A DNA stretch of 64,000 nucleotides from Streptomyces sp. Ru62. GTDB lineage: Bacteria; Actinomycetota; Actinomycetes; Streptomycetales; Streptomycetaceae. A program made the translations under genes and the position numbers. Shown one piece after another: positions 54,036-62,681 of the stretch. Each line of letters starts with the position of its first letter. The first letter of the stretch is position 1. The stretch lies in assembly GCF_002920615.1 (NCBI RefSeq), contig NZ_PQSU01000013.1, positions 186,001-250,000 on the forward strand, in the 5' to 3' direction. The notes under the pieces are model-generated. The model was not told the origin of the DNA, did not search any database, and was given only the letters and a program-made list of their open reading frames with translations.

Positions 54036-55346
54036 ATGGCTAGTGAGGAAACCCGGACAGTGGAGACCCGTACGGCGATGAAGTCGACCGAACGCGGTAC
54101 GGCCGCGACGCGCGTGCAGGAGACGACGCCCGGCGCGGGCGGCACGCGCGCGTGGGCGGTCCGGCTGGTCGTCGTCGGCATCGTGCTCTCCGCGCTGAAC
54201 CTCCGCCCGGCCATCACCAGCCTCGGCGCCCTCCTGGAGGAGGTCCGCGACGGGCTCGGCATGAGCGGCGGCGTGGCCGGACTGCTCACCTCCGTGCCCC
54301 CGCTGTGCTTCGCCGTGTTCGGCGTCACCGCACCCCGCCTGGCCCGCCGCTTCGGACCGGCCGCCGTGGTGTGCGCCGGCATGGTCGCCATCACCGCCGG
54401 CCTGGTCATACGGCCGTACGTCGGCAGCACCGCCGGATTCCTGGCCGCCAGCGCGCTCGCCCTCATGGGCATCGCCGTCAGCAACGTCCTGATGCCGGTC
54501 ATCGTCAAGCGCTGGTTCCCCGACCGGGTCGGCTCCATGACCGGCCTGTACTCGATGGCCCTCGCCCTCGGCACCTCCGTCGCCGCCGCCGTGACCGTCC
54601 CGCTGACCGACGCCCTGGGCGGCGGCTGGCAGTCCGGCCTCGCCGTGTGGGCGGCCCTCGCCGCCGCCGCCGTCCTGCCCTGGCTGCCGCTCGTCCGCGA
54701 CCGAGGCACCGTCGCCCAGAGGCGGGAGCCCGCGCGCGGGGCGGAGCGGCAGCACGCTCCCCTGCGCATCACCCGCAGCCGCACCGCCTGGGCGCTCGCC
54801 GTCTTCTTCGGCCTCCAGGCCACAGCCGCCTACATCACCATGGGTTGGATGCCGCAGATCTTCCGGGACGCCGGCGTGCCCGCGGGCACCGCGGGCGTGC
54901 TGCTCGCCGTCACCATGGTGATGGGCGTCCCGCTCGCCTTCGTCATCCCCAGGGTCGCCACCCGGCTGTCCCACCAGGGCCCCATCGTGCTGGTCCTGGG
55001 CGCCTGCGGCCTCGCCGGATACGCCGGGCTGTACCTCGCCCCGGCCGCCGGCGCCTGGGCCTGGGCCCTGCTGCTCGGCGTCTCCAACTGCGCCTTCCCG
55101 CTCGCGCTGACGATGGTCGGCATGCGGGCCCACAGCGGTCCGGGCGTGGCCCAGCTGTCCGCGTTCGCCCAGAGCACCGGCTATCTGATCTCCATCCCCG
55201 GACCCCTGCTGGTCGGCGTGCTCTACCAGCACAGCGGCGGCTGGGGAGTGCCGCTCGCCCTCATGGCGGCCCTCATGGTGCCGCAGATGGTGGTGGGCTT
55301 CCTGGCGGGCCGCGACCGGACGGTGGAGGACGAGGCGGCGCGCTGA
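54036..55346 (+). CDS. MFS transporter, CynX/NimT-like
   Basis: 436 aa, 12 predicted transmembrane helices after a 40-residue hydrophilic N terminus. NLRPAITSLGALLEEVRDGL, SNVLMPVIVKRWFPDRVGSM and TMGWMPQIFRDAGVPAGTAG are typical of the cyanate/2-nitroimidazole (CynX/NimT) MFS branch. An ATG 12 nt upstream (MMCLM) is an alternative start. Substrate unknown; probably regulated by the divergent GntR protein. Confidence 0.87.
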   Translation: MASEETRTVETRTAMKSTERGTAATRVQETTPGAGGTRAWAVRLVVVGIVLSALNLRPAITSLGALLEEVRDGLGMSGGVAGLLTSVPPLCFAVFGVTAPRLARRFGPAAVVCAGMVAITAGLVIRPYVGSTAGFLAASALALMGIAVSNVLMPVIVKRWFPDRVGSMTGLYSMALALGTSVAAAVTVPLTDALGGGWQSGLAVWAALAAAAVLPWLPLVRDRGTVAQRREPARGAERQHAPLRITRSRTAWALAVFFGLQATAAYITMGWMPQIFRDAGVPAGTAGVLLAVTMVMGVPLAFVIPRVATRLSHQGPIVLVLGACGLAGYAGLYLAPAAGAWAWALLLGVSNCAFPLALTMVGMRAHSGPGVAQLSAFAQSTGYLISIPGPLLVGVLYQHSGGWGVPLALMAALMVPQMVVGFLAGRDRTVEDEAAR

Positions 55347-55402
55347 CCCGGCCGGGTGCCCCCGGGGCCGTGATGCGGGGAAGGAGGTGGGAGACTGGAC
55401 GC

Positions 55403-55522
55403 ATGCAGCCTGTGCTCGACCCGAACCCGCAGAACGGCCAGAAGAAGATGCTGCTCGTCTTCGGTTCGTTCCTCGCCATCTTCGTGATCATCGCCATCGT
55501 GGCGACCCTGGCGTCTCCGTGA
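55403..55522 (+). CDS. 39-residue membrane micro-protein (SGM_5486-type)
   Basis: MQPVLDPNPQNGQKKMLLVF opens the protein, and one transmembrane helix (LLVFGSFLAIFVIIAIVATL) follows. GGGAG lies nine nt upstream. It follows the MFS gene by 56 nt. I recall Streptomyces annotation calling such peptides SGM_5486 family transporter-associated protein, so it may be a subunit of the MFS carrier. Confidence 0.72.
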   Translation: MQPVLDPNPQNGQKKMLLVFGSFLAIFVIIAIVATLASP

Positions 55523-55676
55523 CGACAGCGCCTGAGGCGCTTCCGGCTCCGCCTGAGGCGCAGCCGGCTCCACCGGTCCGCCTGGTTCGCACGGCCCACC
55601 GGACCTGCCCGATCCGCCCGTTTCACCCGGTCTTCCCTGTTCCCCGGGCTCTCCCGGTCCTCCGGGAATGCCGGGC

Positions 55677-55710
55677 GGATGGTGGGGCTGGCCCCACCAT
55701 CCCCTAGGGG
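55677..55710. promoter_or_regulatory. 26-bp near-perfect palindrome followed by CCCCTAGGGG
   Basis: GGATGGTGGGGC (55677-55688), TG, GCCCCACCATCC (55691-55702), then CCCCTAGGGG (55701-55710). A third inverted repeat, GTGACCGC-ACCGG-GCGGTCAC, is at 55780-55800. The 308-nt gap 55523-55830 otherwise holds no gene. Confidence 0.6.
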
Positions 55711-55830
55711 GCAAGGGTCAGGGTCAACTGGGTGGAACTCCGGATGGGTTGGCGGCCCCGGCTTCCGTACCTTCGAGAAGTGACCGCACCGGGCGGTCAC
55801 GGACCAGCTTGAGGACTCACGGAGGCGACC

Positions 55831-56037
55831 ATGGCGGCCCGCACCCACTCCCGGCCCCACCCGGCGACCACGGGCGGCGCCGACATCAGGCTGCCCTGGT
55901 GGGCGCTCGCCCTGCCCGCGCTCGCGTTCCTCGTCCTGCTCGCGCTGATACTGAACCCGTCGGACGCCCACGCGGCGACCGGCGAGCCGGCGATCGCGCG
56001 GCTCCTGGAGCGCGCCCAGCAGCTCCTCGCGCGCTGA
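55831..56037 (+). CDS. Small single-pass membrane protein
   Basis: 68 aa. Hydrophilic N terminus (AARTHSRPHPATTGGADIR), one transmembrane helix (WWALALPALAFLVLLALIL) and an Ala/Leu amphipathic tail IARLLERAQQLLAR. ATG with GGAGGCGACC upstream. Family unknown to me. Confidence 0.72.
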   Translation: MAARTHSRPHPATTGGADIRLPWWALALPALAFLVLLALILNPSDAHAATGEPAIARLLERAQQLLAR

Positions 56038-56115
56038 GGGCAAGCCTCCTCACGCGGTGAATCCGCATGTCAACTCCCTGAGCCGGGCGGCCTGTTTCAT
56101 GCGAAGCTGGGACCC

Positions 56116-56634
56116 ATGAGCGTCGCAGAACCCCGCAGGATCGTTCTCTTCCGGCACGCGAAGGCCGACTGGCCCCAGGTCCCCGACCACGAGCGCCCGC
56201 TCGCCGAGCGCGGCCGCACGGACGCCGCCGTCGCCGGACGCAAGCTGGCCGACACCGGCACCACCTTCGACCTGGCCCTGTGTTCCACGGCGACCCGCAC
56301 CCGGGAGACCTGGAAGCTCGCCGTCCACGAGCTGTCGCACCGGCCGAAGACCGTCTACGAGGAGCGGGTCTACGAGGCCTCGCCCGGCGAGCTGATCGCC
56401 GTGCTCAACGAGGTCCCGGACGAGGTGCGAAACGTGATCCTGATCGGCCACAACCCCGGCGTGCACGGTCTGGCCGACATCCTGGCCGGCGCGGCCGACG
56501 GCGACGCCCGTGAGCGGATGGACCGGCGGGGATTCCCCGCCGCCGCCTTCGCCGTGCTCTCCTTCGACGGCCCCTGGAAGGGTGTCGAGCCCGGTGTGGC
56601 CACACTCGTGGACTACTGGGCCCCCTCCGAGTGA
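56116..56634 (+). CDS. sixA: SixA-like phosphohistidine phosphatase
   Basis: 172 aa histidine-phosphatase superfamily. The RHG-type motif is LFRHAKADWP near the N terminus (RHA variant, as in SixA), the second catalytic His is in LIGHNPGVHGLAD, and CSTATRTRETW is conserved. It removes phosphate from phospho-His proteins; the client is unknown. Confidence 0.87.
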   Translation: MSVAEPRRIVLFRHAKADWPQVPDHERPLAERGRTDAAVAGRKLADTGTTFDLALCSTATRTRETWKLAVHELSHRPKTVYEERVYEASPGELIAVLNEVPDEVRNVILIGHNPGVHGLADILAGAADGDARERMDRRGFPAAAFAVLSFDGPWKGVEPGVATLVDYWAPSE

Positions 56635-56666
56635 CCCGGCGCCGACGCGGCACACCGGACGGCGAA

Positions 56667-56695
56667 GGGCCCGGCACCGCACAGGGTGCCGGCCC
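56667..56695. terminator. Bidirectional hairpin between sixA and serB
   Basis: GGGCCCGGCACC (56667-56678) pairs with GGTGCCGGCCC (56685-56695) with one bulged C and a 6-nt loop. It lies between convergent genes. A two-copy TCTCCCGGCG(A/G)GC repeat follows at about 56722-56762. Confidence 0.65.
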
Positions 56696-56775
56696 CTCCC
56701 GGCAGCCGGGCGCGGACCCGGTCTCCCGGCGAGCAGGCGCGTTCTCCCGGCGGGCGGGCGCGGGTGGGGCCTCGC

Positions 56776-58002
56776 TCAGCCCTCGTCGTCGTGCATGTCG
56801 GCGGCCTCGACCTCTTCCCGGGTGACGCCGAGGAGGTAGAGGACCGTGTCGAGGAAGGGGAAGTTCACCGCCGTGTGCGCCGCCTCCCGGACCACGGGCT
56901 TGGCGTTGAAGGCCACGCCCAGGCCCGCAGCGTTCAGCATGTCCAGGTCGTTCGCGCCGTCACCGATCGCCACCGTCTGTGACAGCGGCACCCCGGCTTC
57001 CGCCGCGAAGCGGCGCAGCAGCCGCGCCTTGCCGGCCCGGTCCACGATCTCACCGGTGACCCGGCCGGTCAGCTTCCCGTCGACGATCTCCAGCGTGTTG
57101 GCCTGCGCGAAGTCCAGCCCGAGCCGCTCCTTCAGATCATCGGTCACCTGGGTGAAGCCGCCGGAGACGACCCCCACTTGGTAGCCGAGCCGCTTCAGGG
57201 TGCGGATCAGCGTGCGTGCGCCCGGCGTCAGCCGGACCTCCTCGCGCACCTTCTCCACCACCGACGCGTCCAGCCCCTTCAGCAGCGCCACGCGCGCGTG
57301 CAGCGACTGCTCGAAGTCGAGCTCCCCGCGCATCGCCGCCGCCGTCACCTCGGCGACCTGGTCCTCACAGCCGGCGTGCGCGGCGAACAGCTCGATGACC
57401 TCGTCCTGGATCAGGGTCGAGTCCACGTCCATGACCACCAGCCGCTGCGCGCGCCGGTGCAGACCCGCCGAGACCACCGCGATGTCGACACCCAGTGCCG
57501 CCGCGTCGGAGGCCAGGGCGGTGCGCAGCGGTTCGGTCTCCACGCCCGACACCGCGAATTCCACGGCCGTCACCGGGTACTTGGCGAGCCGGAAGATACG
57601 GTCGATGTTGCCGCCGGCCTTCGCGATCCGGGCGGCGATCGCGGCGGTCGACTCGGCGGTGAGCGGGTGGCCGAGCACGGTCACCAGGGAGCGCCCGAGG
57701 CCGCGCGGACGGTTGTCGCCGTGCCCCGAGATGATCTCCGCCTGCATCTTCATCGACTCGGCCCAGCTGTGCACGGTGGCCCGCAGATCACCCTCCAGGC
57801 CGGCCGGCGGCTGGGTCACCAGCACGCACAGCACCAGGCGGCCCCGGGTGACGACCTGCTCGATGTCGACCACGTCGACGAGATAGGCGCCGAGGGTGTC
57901 GAAGAGGCCGGCCGTGATGCCCGGCCGGTCCTTGCCGAAGATCTTGACGAGGAGGGTGGGGACCTCGGGGGTCTGCGAAGCGGAGGTCTGCGAAGCGCTC
58001 AT
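56776..58002 (-). CDS. serB: Phosphoserine phosphatase SerB with N-terminal ACT-type domains
   Basis: 408 aa. The first 170 residues hold tandem ACT-like domains (LLVKIFGKDRPGITAGLFDT; VTVLGHPLTAESTAAIAARI). The HAD phosphatase domain follows with nucleophile motif MDVDSTLIQDEVIE, VVSGGFTQVTDDL and AIGDGANDLDMLNAAG. Last step of serine synthesis, with serine feedback likely through the ACT part. ATG at 58002. Confidence 0.95.
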   Translation of the reverse strand: MSASQTSASQTPEVPTLLVKIFGKDRPGITAGLFDTLGAYLVDVVDIEQVVTRGRLVLCVLVTQPPAGLEGDLRATVHSWAESMKMQAEIISGHGDNRPRGLGRSLVTVLGHPLTAESTAAIAARIAKAGGNIDRIFRLAKYPVTAVEFAVSGVETEPLRTALASDAAALGVDIAVVSAGLHRRAQRLVVMDVDSTLIQDEVIELFAAHAGCEDQVAEVTAAAMRGELDFEQSLHARVALLKGLDASVVEKVREEVRLTPGARTLIRTLKRLGYQVGVVSGGFTQVTDDLKERLGLDFAQANTLEIVDGKLTGRVTGEIVDRAGKARLLRRFAAEAGVPLSQTVAIGDGANDLDMLNAAGLGVAFNAKPVVREAAHTAVNFPFLDTVLYLLGVTREEVEAADMHDDEG

Positions 58003-58229
58003 GGTGTCACCACCGTATCCGGCACCCAGTGCCTCTCGCCGCCGAGGTCCGCCTGACGGACACGGAACAATGGGTGTCGACCCGGTGTCGAGGATCTTGC
58101 CACCGGAAAACGGCGCCTCTCCCACTCGACCGATACCGCCCGGCTCCACCACGAGGGTCCCACGACCGGGGCGGAACGGCAGACGGAGACAACGCCGACG
58201 CGGCCGCTTGAGCGGCGTCTGGGTGGTGT

Positions 58230-58575
58230 GCGGGGTGGCTGGGCCGGCGCACTGGGGTGATGCGCGGGGCGGCTGGGCTGGATCTTGGCGTGGTGCGAGA
58301 CCGGGCCGCGTCGGCGCCCTGGCCGGGGCCGCGCTCCGGCCTCATGCGCGCTTTGACCCGGCCGGCGTCCTGGCGCCGAGCGTGCTGGAGCCGGGTGGCG
58401 CCTTGGCCTCGTCTGCTCTTCGGCCGGGTCGACGCTGCGCTCCTCATGTACGCCGGGCCCCGGCGGGTGCCCTGGCTTGAGGTGTACCCCTGGCTCGGCG
58501 GGTGTCCTGGCCTGAGCTGTGCCCCCCGGCTCGGCCGGTGCCCTGGTGCCAGGTGATGCCTGGCCCCACCAGCGG
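58230..58575. repeat. Degenerate ~35-bp repeat array in the serB-ABC gap
   Basis: CGG(C/T)G(C/T)CCTGGC-like cores recur near 58312, 58363, 58395, 58464, 58498 and 58533; the last three are 34-35 bp apart and the fifth unit is followed by GAGCTGTG and CCCGGCTCGG. An earlier pair CGGGG(T/C)GGCTGGGC is at 58231 and 58264. The whole 945-nt gap 58003-58947 has no convincing gene; a weak TAGACT -10-like element for the ABC gene lies at 58909-58914. Confidence 0.65.
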
Positions 58576-58947
58576 GACGGTGACGAGCGCCGAGACCGAC
58601 CGGCCGAGCCGCCGATGCGCGGTCGGCCCACCCGAGAACACCGTGCATCACCGCGGAGCCCCCGACCACCGTGCCCGAGCGTGCGGGAAGTTCGGCCAGC
58701 GTTCTCACAACTCCGGTCGGGCGCAAGGACGTAGAGGCGTACGAGACACCACCGAACGCACCGCTCCCTTCAGCTTCGACGCGGGCACATCACCTCCGGT
58801 TCCACCCTCGCCGGCACGTGAGTTCAGCGCCCCCGAACCCCGTGCCAAGGCCCGAGTTTCGGTCAAGGGGCCGAGCCTGAAATAGTTCCCCACGATGTTC
58901 GACATCCCTAGACTCCCTGCGACGGGGGTAACTCGGGGGACAACTCA

Positions 58948-61557
58948 GTGGGGCATGGAGTGCCGGAACTCGTACTCGAAACAAACGGACATACCTGGAC
59001 TCTCGATCCATCCAGGGCATACATCCTCGGACGTGATCCGCAGGGGGACATCGTCTTCGACGACGCCAGGGTCTCCTGGCGGCACGCCACGGTCAGCTTC
59101 AACGGCCGCAGTTGGGTCATCGAGGACCACGGCAGCACCAACGGCACGTACGCGCAGGGCCAGCGGATCCAGCACATGGAGATCGGCCCCGGCTCGTCAC
59201 TGCACCTCGGCAACGCGACCGACGGTCCGCGGCTGAACCTGTCGGTGACCACCGCACCGGTCGGTGGCCCGGCCCAGCAGCCGCAGGCAGCGGCACCGTA
59301 CGCGGCCCAGGGCGCCGGCGCCCCCGGCTGGCAGCAGGCGCCCGCGCACCAGCAGCCCGCCCCGCAGCAGGCCGTACCCCACCAGGCGTCCCCGCACCAG
59401 GCGCCCGCGCAGCACCAGGCGCCCCAGGCCGGCTGGCAGCAGGCGCCCGCGTTCCCGCAGCAGCAGGCCGGCCCTGCCGAGCAGTACGCACAGAAGACGC
59501 CCGGTGGTGGCGCGGGGGCGCCGCCGGTCTACGGCGACCGCAGCCCGACCACGTTCCACGAGTTCTCGCTCGGCCGCGTGATGCGCATCGGCCGTGCCCT
59601 GGAGAACGACCTGGTCGTCTCCGACCTCCAGGTCTCCCGGAACCACGCCGAGTTCCACGCCACGCCCGACGGCCGCTTCGAGATCCGCGACCTCGGTTCG
59701 CACAACGGCACCTTCGTCAACGGCCAGCCGATCCCGAAGGGCGGCTCGCAGCTGCTCGGCCCGACCGACATCGTCGGCGTCGGCCACTCCACCTTCCGTA
59801 TCGTCGGCGACCGCCTCGAAGAGTTCGTCGACACCGGTGAGGTCTCCTTCTCGGCCCGCCATCTGACCGTCACGGTCGACGGCGGCAAGCAGATCCTCAA
59901 GGACGTCTCCTTCGGCGTGCCCGAGAAGTCGCTGATCGCGGTGATCGGCCCGTCCGGTTCCGGCAAGTCGACCCTCCTCAAGGCGCTCACCGGCTACCGG
60001 CCCGCCAACCAGGGCGAGGTGCTGTACGACAACCGGAACCTGTACAAGCAGTTCGCCGAGCTGCGCCAGCGCATCGGTCTGGTCCCGCAGGACGACATCC
60101 TGCACAAGGAGCTGACCGTCAAGAAGGCGCTGAAGTACGCGGCCAAGCTGCGCTTCCCCGCCGACACCACGGCGCAGGAGCGCGACGCCCGCATCGACGA
60201 GGTGCTGCGCGAGCTGAAGCTCGACATCCACAAGGACAAGAAGGTCACCTCCCTCTCCGGCGGCCAGCGCAAGCGCGTGTCGGTGGCCCTTGAGCTGCTG
60301 ACCAAGCCGTCGCTGATCTTCCTGGACGAGCCGACCTCCGGTCTCGACCCGGGTATGGACCGCGATGTCATGCAGCTGCTGCGCGGCCTCGCCGACGACG
60401 GCCGTACGGTGCTCGTCGTCACCCACTCGGTGGCCGAGCTGGCGCTGTGCGACAAGCTGCTGGTGATGGCGCCGGGCGGCGCGGTCGCCTACTTCGGCCC
60501 GCCGGGGGAGGCGCTGAACTTCTTCGGCTACGACAGCTGGGCCGACGTCTTCTCCGCCTTCGAGAACTACCGCGACTACGACTGGGCGGGCCGCTGGAAG
60601 GGCTCGCAGCACTACCAGATGTACGCCGCGGACGTCGACTCGGTCGCCCCGCAGGCGGTCCAGATGCCGCCGATGCGGGCGATCAGGCCACCCAAGCCGC
60701 AGAGCTGGCTGTCCCAGTTCGTCACCCTGGTGCGCCGCTACGTGTCGGTCATCGCCTCCGACCGCGGCTTCCTGGCCCTGATGGTGCTCCTGCCGGCCGT
60801 CATCGGCTCGGTCAGCCTGCTGATCCACCCGGACCGCGGTCTGCTGCCCAACGGCCCCAACCCGCAGACCGGCCAGATCGTGCCCAACGGCACCGCCACC
60901 ACCGTGCTGCTGATCCTGGCGGTCGGCGCCTGCTTCGCCGGAGCCGCCAACTCCGTCCGCGAGCTGATCAAGGAACGGGTGATCTACGAGCGGGAACGCG
61001 CCACCGGCCTGTCCCGGTCGGCGTACCTGATGTCGAAGGTGTTCGTGCTGGGCGTGATCACCGGGTTCCAGGGGCTGCTGGTGGGTGTCATCGGCTTCGG
61101 CAGGCGCGAGATCCCGGACCGGGGCCTCATCCTCGGGCACGCCACGCTGCTGGAGCTGTCCCTGCCGATCATGGGCCTGGGCTTCGCCGCGATGATGTTC
61201 GGCCTGATCATCTCCTCGCTGGTGAAGACGGCCGAGAAGACCATGCCGCTGCTGGTCATGTTCGCGATCATCCAGGTCGTCTTCACCGGCTGCCTGTTCG
61301 CCCTGCACGGCACGGTCGGTGTGAACGAGTTCTCGTACCTGATGCCGTCCCGCTGGGCGGTCGCCGCGGCCGGCGCCACGCTGGACTTCAACCGGATCAG
61401 CCCGCCGGAGACCGCCGGCGACAACGACCCGCTGTGGAACCACACGGTCGGCGCCTGGAGCATGGACATGATCGCGCTGATCGCGCTCGGCGTGCTCTGC
61501 GGCTTCTTCGTGGCCCGTTTCCTGCGCCGCCACGAGCCGGAGGTCATGCGCAAGTAA
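58948..61557 (+). CDS. Double-FHA-domain ABC transporter (ATPase plus permease)
   Basis: 869 aa from GTG at 58948, GGGGGA seven nt upstream. FHA domain 1 at about 25-95 (GRDPQGDI, SWRHA, GSTNGT). A Gln/Pro/Ala-rich linker with repeated QQAP and HQAP at 105-195. FHA domain 2 at about 205-285 (IGRALENDLVV, SRNHAEF, GSHNGT). ABC ATPase at 305-520 (Walker A GPSGSGKST at 334-342, SLSGGQRKR, DEPTSGLDP), then six-helix ABC2 permease. The order resembles mycobacterial Rv1747, which is regulated by Ser/Thr kinase phosphorylation. The exported substrate is unknown. Confidence 0.93.
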   Translation: MGHGVPELVLETNGHTWTLDPSRAYILGRDPQGDIVFDDARVSWRHATVSFNGRSWVIEDHGSTNGTYAQGQRIQHMEIGPGSSLHLGNATDGPRLNLSVTTAPVGGPAQQPQAAAPYAAQGAGAPGWQQAPAHQQPAPQQAVPHQASPHQAPAQHQAPQAGWQQAPAFPQQQAGPAEQYAQKTPGGGAGAPPVYGDRSPTTFHEFSLGRVMRIGRALENDLVVSDLQVSRNHAEFHATPDGRFEIRDLGSHNGTFVNGQPIPKGGSQLLGPTDIVGVGHSTFRIVGDRLEEFVDTGEVSFSARHLTVTVDGGKQILKDVSFGVPEKSLIAVIGPSGSGKSTLLKALTGYRPANQGEVLYDNRNLYKQFAELRQRIGLVPQDDILHKELTVKKALKYAAKLRFPADTTAQERDARIDEVLRELKLDIHKDKKVTSLSGGQRKRVSVALELLTKPSLIFLDEPTSGLDPGMDRDVMQLLRGLADDGRTVLVVTHSVAELALCDKLLVMAPGGAVAYFGPPGEALNFFGYDSWADVFSAFENYRDYDWAGRWKGSQHYQMYAADVDSVAPQAVQMPPMRAIRPPKPQSWLSQFVTLVRRYVSVIASDRGFLALMVLLPAVIGSVSLLIHPDRGLLPNGPNPQTGQIVPNGTATTVLLILAVGACFAGAANSVRELIKERVIYERERATGLSRSAYLMSKVFVLGVITGFQGLLVGVIGFGRREIPDRGLILGHATLLELSLPIMGLGFAAMMFGLIISSLVKTAEKTMPLLVMFAIIQVVFTGCLFALHGTVGVNEFSYLMPSRWAVAAAGATLDFNRISPPETAGDNDPLWNHTVGAWSMDMIALIALGVLCGFFVARFLRRHEPEVMRK

Positions 61558-61586
61558 CCGCGCGCCCGAGCGGTACCCGCTCGTAC

Positions 61587-61628
61587 GCCGAAGGGCGGCA
61601 TCCCCACGTCGGGGTGCCGCCCTTCGGC
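61587..61628. terminator. Bidirectional terminator between the ABC and transglycosylase genes
   Basis: GCCGAAGGGCGGCATCCCC (61587-61605) pairs with GGGGTGCCGCCCTTCGGC (61611-61628), one bulged T, 5-nt loop. The two genes are convergent. Confidence 0.85.
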
Positions 61629-61657
61629 CTTGCGTCGTCGAGGTCCCGCGCCCGGCC

Positions 61658-62383
61658 TCAGTACGCGCTGTTGACGTTGTCGATCGAGCCGTACCGGTGG
61701 GCCGCGTAGTTGGCGGCGGCGGTGATGTTCGCGACCGGGTCGTAGATGTTCCAGGACGTGCCGGGGACGTGGTACGCCTGGAAGGTGGGCGGGATCACCT
61801 GGAGCAGACCCTTGGACGGGATGCCGTTGACGGCGTTGATGTCCCAGTTGTTGATGGCGTTGGGGTTGCCGGAGGACTCCCGCATGATGTTGCGGTGCAG
61901 GCCGCTGTAGCTGCCCGGGATGCGCTTGGCCTTCATGATGTCCAGGGCCTGGCGGATCCAGCCGTCCAGGTTGTTGGCGTACGTCTTCGCGGCGACCGGC
62001 TGCATCTCCAGGCGCTGGGCGGAGCGACCGGCGGCGGCCGTGACGGCGCGCTCCTGGGCGGCCTCCTTGGCGGCGGCGTCGGCGGCGGCCTTCCTCGCGA
62101 CGGCGGCGTCGGCGGCCTTCTTCTGCGCCGCGAGGGTGTCGAGCTTGATGTTCTTGGCGGCGAGCTGGTCCGTGACCATGCCCTTGACGTTCTGCAGGAC
62201 GGTGCCGGAGGCGGCGACCTGCGAGGTCGTGGCGGGAGCGCCGGTGGTGACCGTGTCGGCGCTGCTCGGAGCGGCCGAGAAGGCGAGGGCGGCGGTGCCG
62301 AGTGCGGCGACACCGGCGACGGCGATCTTGTGGTGCTTGGTCAGCTGACGACTGCGAGCACGGTTGAGGATGTTCTTGGGCAT
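61658..62383 (-). CDS. Secreted lytic transglycosylase (SLT domain)
   Basis: 241 aa. Signal peptide about 1-43 (HHKIAVAGVAALGTAALAFS, cleavage near SSADT). An Ala/Lys-rich coiled-coil-like stretch (about 75-125) precedes a C-terminal SLT domain with catalytic Glu in NIMRESSGNPNAINNWD, plus SKGLLQVIPPTFQAYHVPG and NYAAHRYGSIDNVNSAY. Cleaves peptidoglycan glycan strands outside the cell. The 298-nt leader contains a perfect hairpin. Confidence 0.92.
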   Translation of the reverse strand: MPKNILNRARSRQLTKHHKIAVAGVAALGTAALAFSAAPSSADTVTTGAPATTSQVAASGTVLQNVKGMVTDQLAAKNIKLDTLAAQKKAADAAVARKAAADAAAKEAAQERAVTAAAGRSAQRLEMQPVAAKTYANNLDGWIRQALDIMKAKRIPGSYSGLHRNIMRESSGNPNAINNWDINAVNGIPSKGLLQVIPPTFQAYHVPGTSWNIYDPVANITAAANYAAHRYGSIDNVNSAY

Positions 62384-62456
62384 GGCTGATGGACCTCTTC
62401 GATAGCGCGGAGGTCGCTCCTGCGTCCGCCGGGGGAATCGGCTCCTCCCACACGAA

Positions 62457-62480
62457 CGCCGCGGCGGAAAGCCCGCGGCG
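62457..62480 (-). promoter_or_regulatory. Perfect 8-bp hairpin in the transglycosylase leader
   Basis: CGCCGCGG (62457-62464) and CCGCGGCG (62473-62480) flank an 8-nt loop, about 75 nt upstream of the start. Between it and the start are GGGAGGAGCC and AGGAGCGACCTCC, which can also pair. It could be a regulatory leader; hallmark c-di-AMP riboswitch motifs were not found. Confidence 0.4.
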
Positions 62481-62681
62481 CTGAGCGACGGAAGCAATTC
62501 TTAGCGGGCGCAAAATGCCCAGGCAAAGGTGTGACGTACGATGCCCGATAGTGGATCAGGGAAGGGCAAAACGGGACAGACGGGACCGTCTGCCCCGTTC
62601 ATGTGGGGGCTTTTATCTCCTATGCCCTTTCGTACGTGATGTGGGCCCTATGCTCGGGCTCACATCGAGCGCCATGCCAAT

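Noticed and set aside
58257..58556. 99-codon open frame in the large serB-ABC gap
   Set aside because: It spans the 35-bp degenerate repeats, has no ribosome site and a Trp/Arg/Gly-rich composition unlike real proteins.
62384..62640. c-di-AMP (ydaO) riboswitch upstream of the transglycosylase
   Set aside because: Expected because of the gene type, but the conserved GTCAGCTAACC-type and related blocks were not found on the minus strand.
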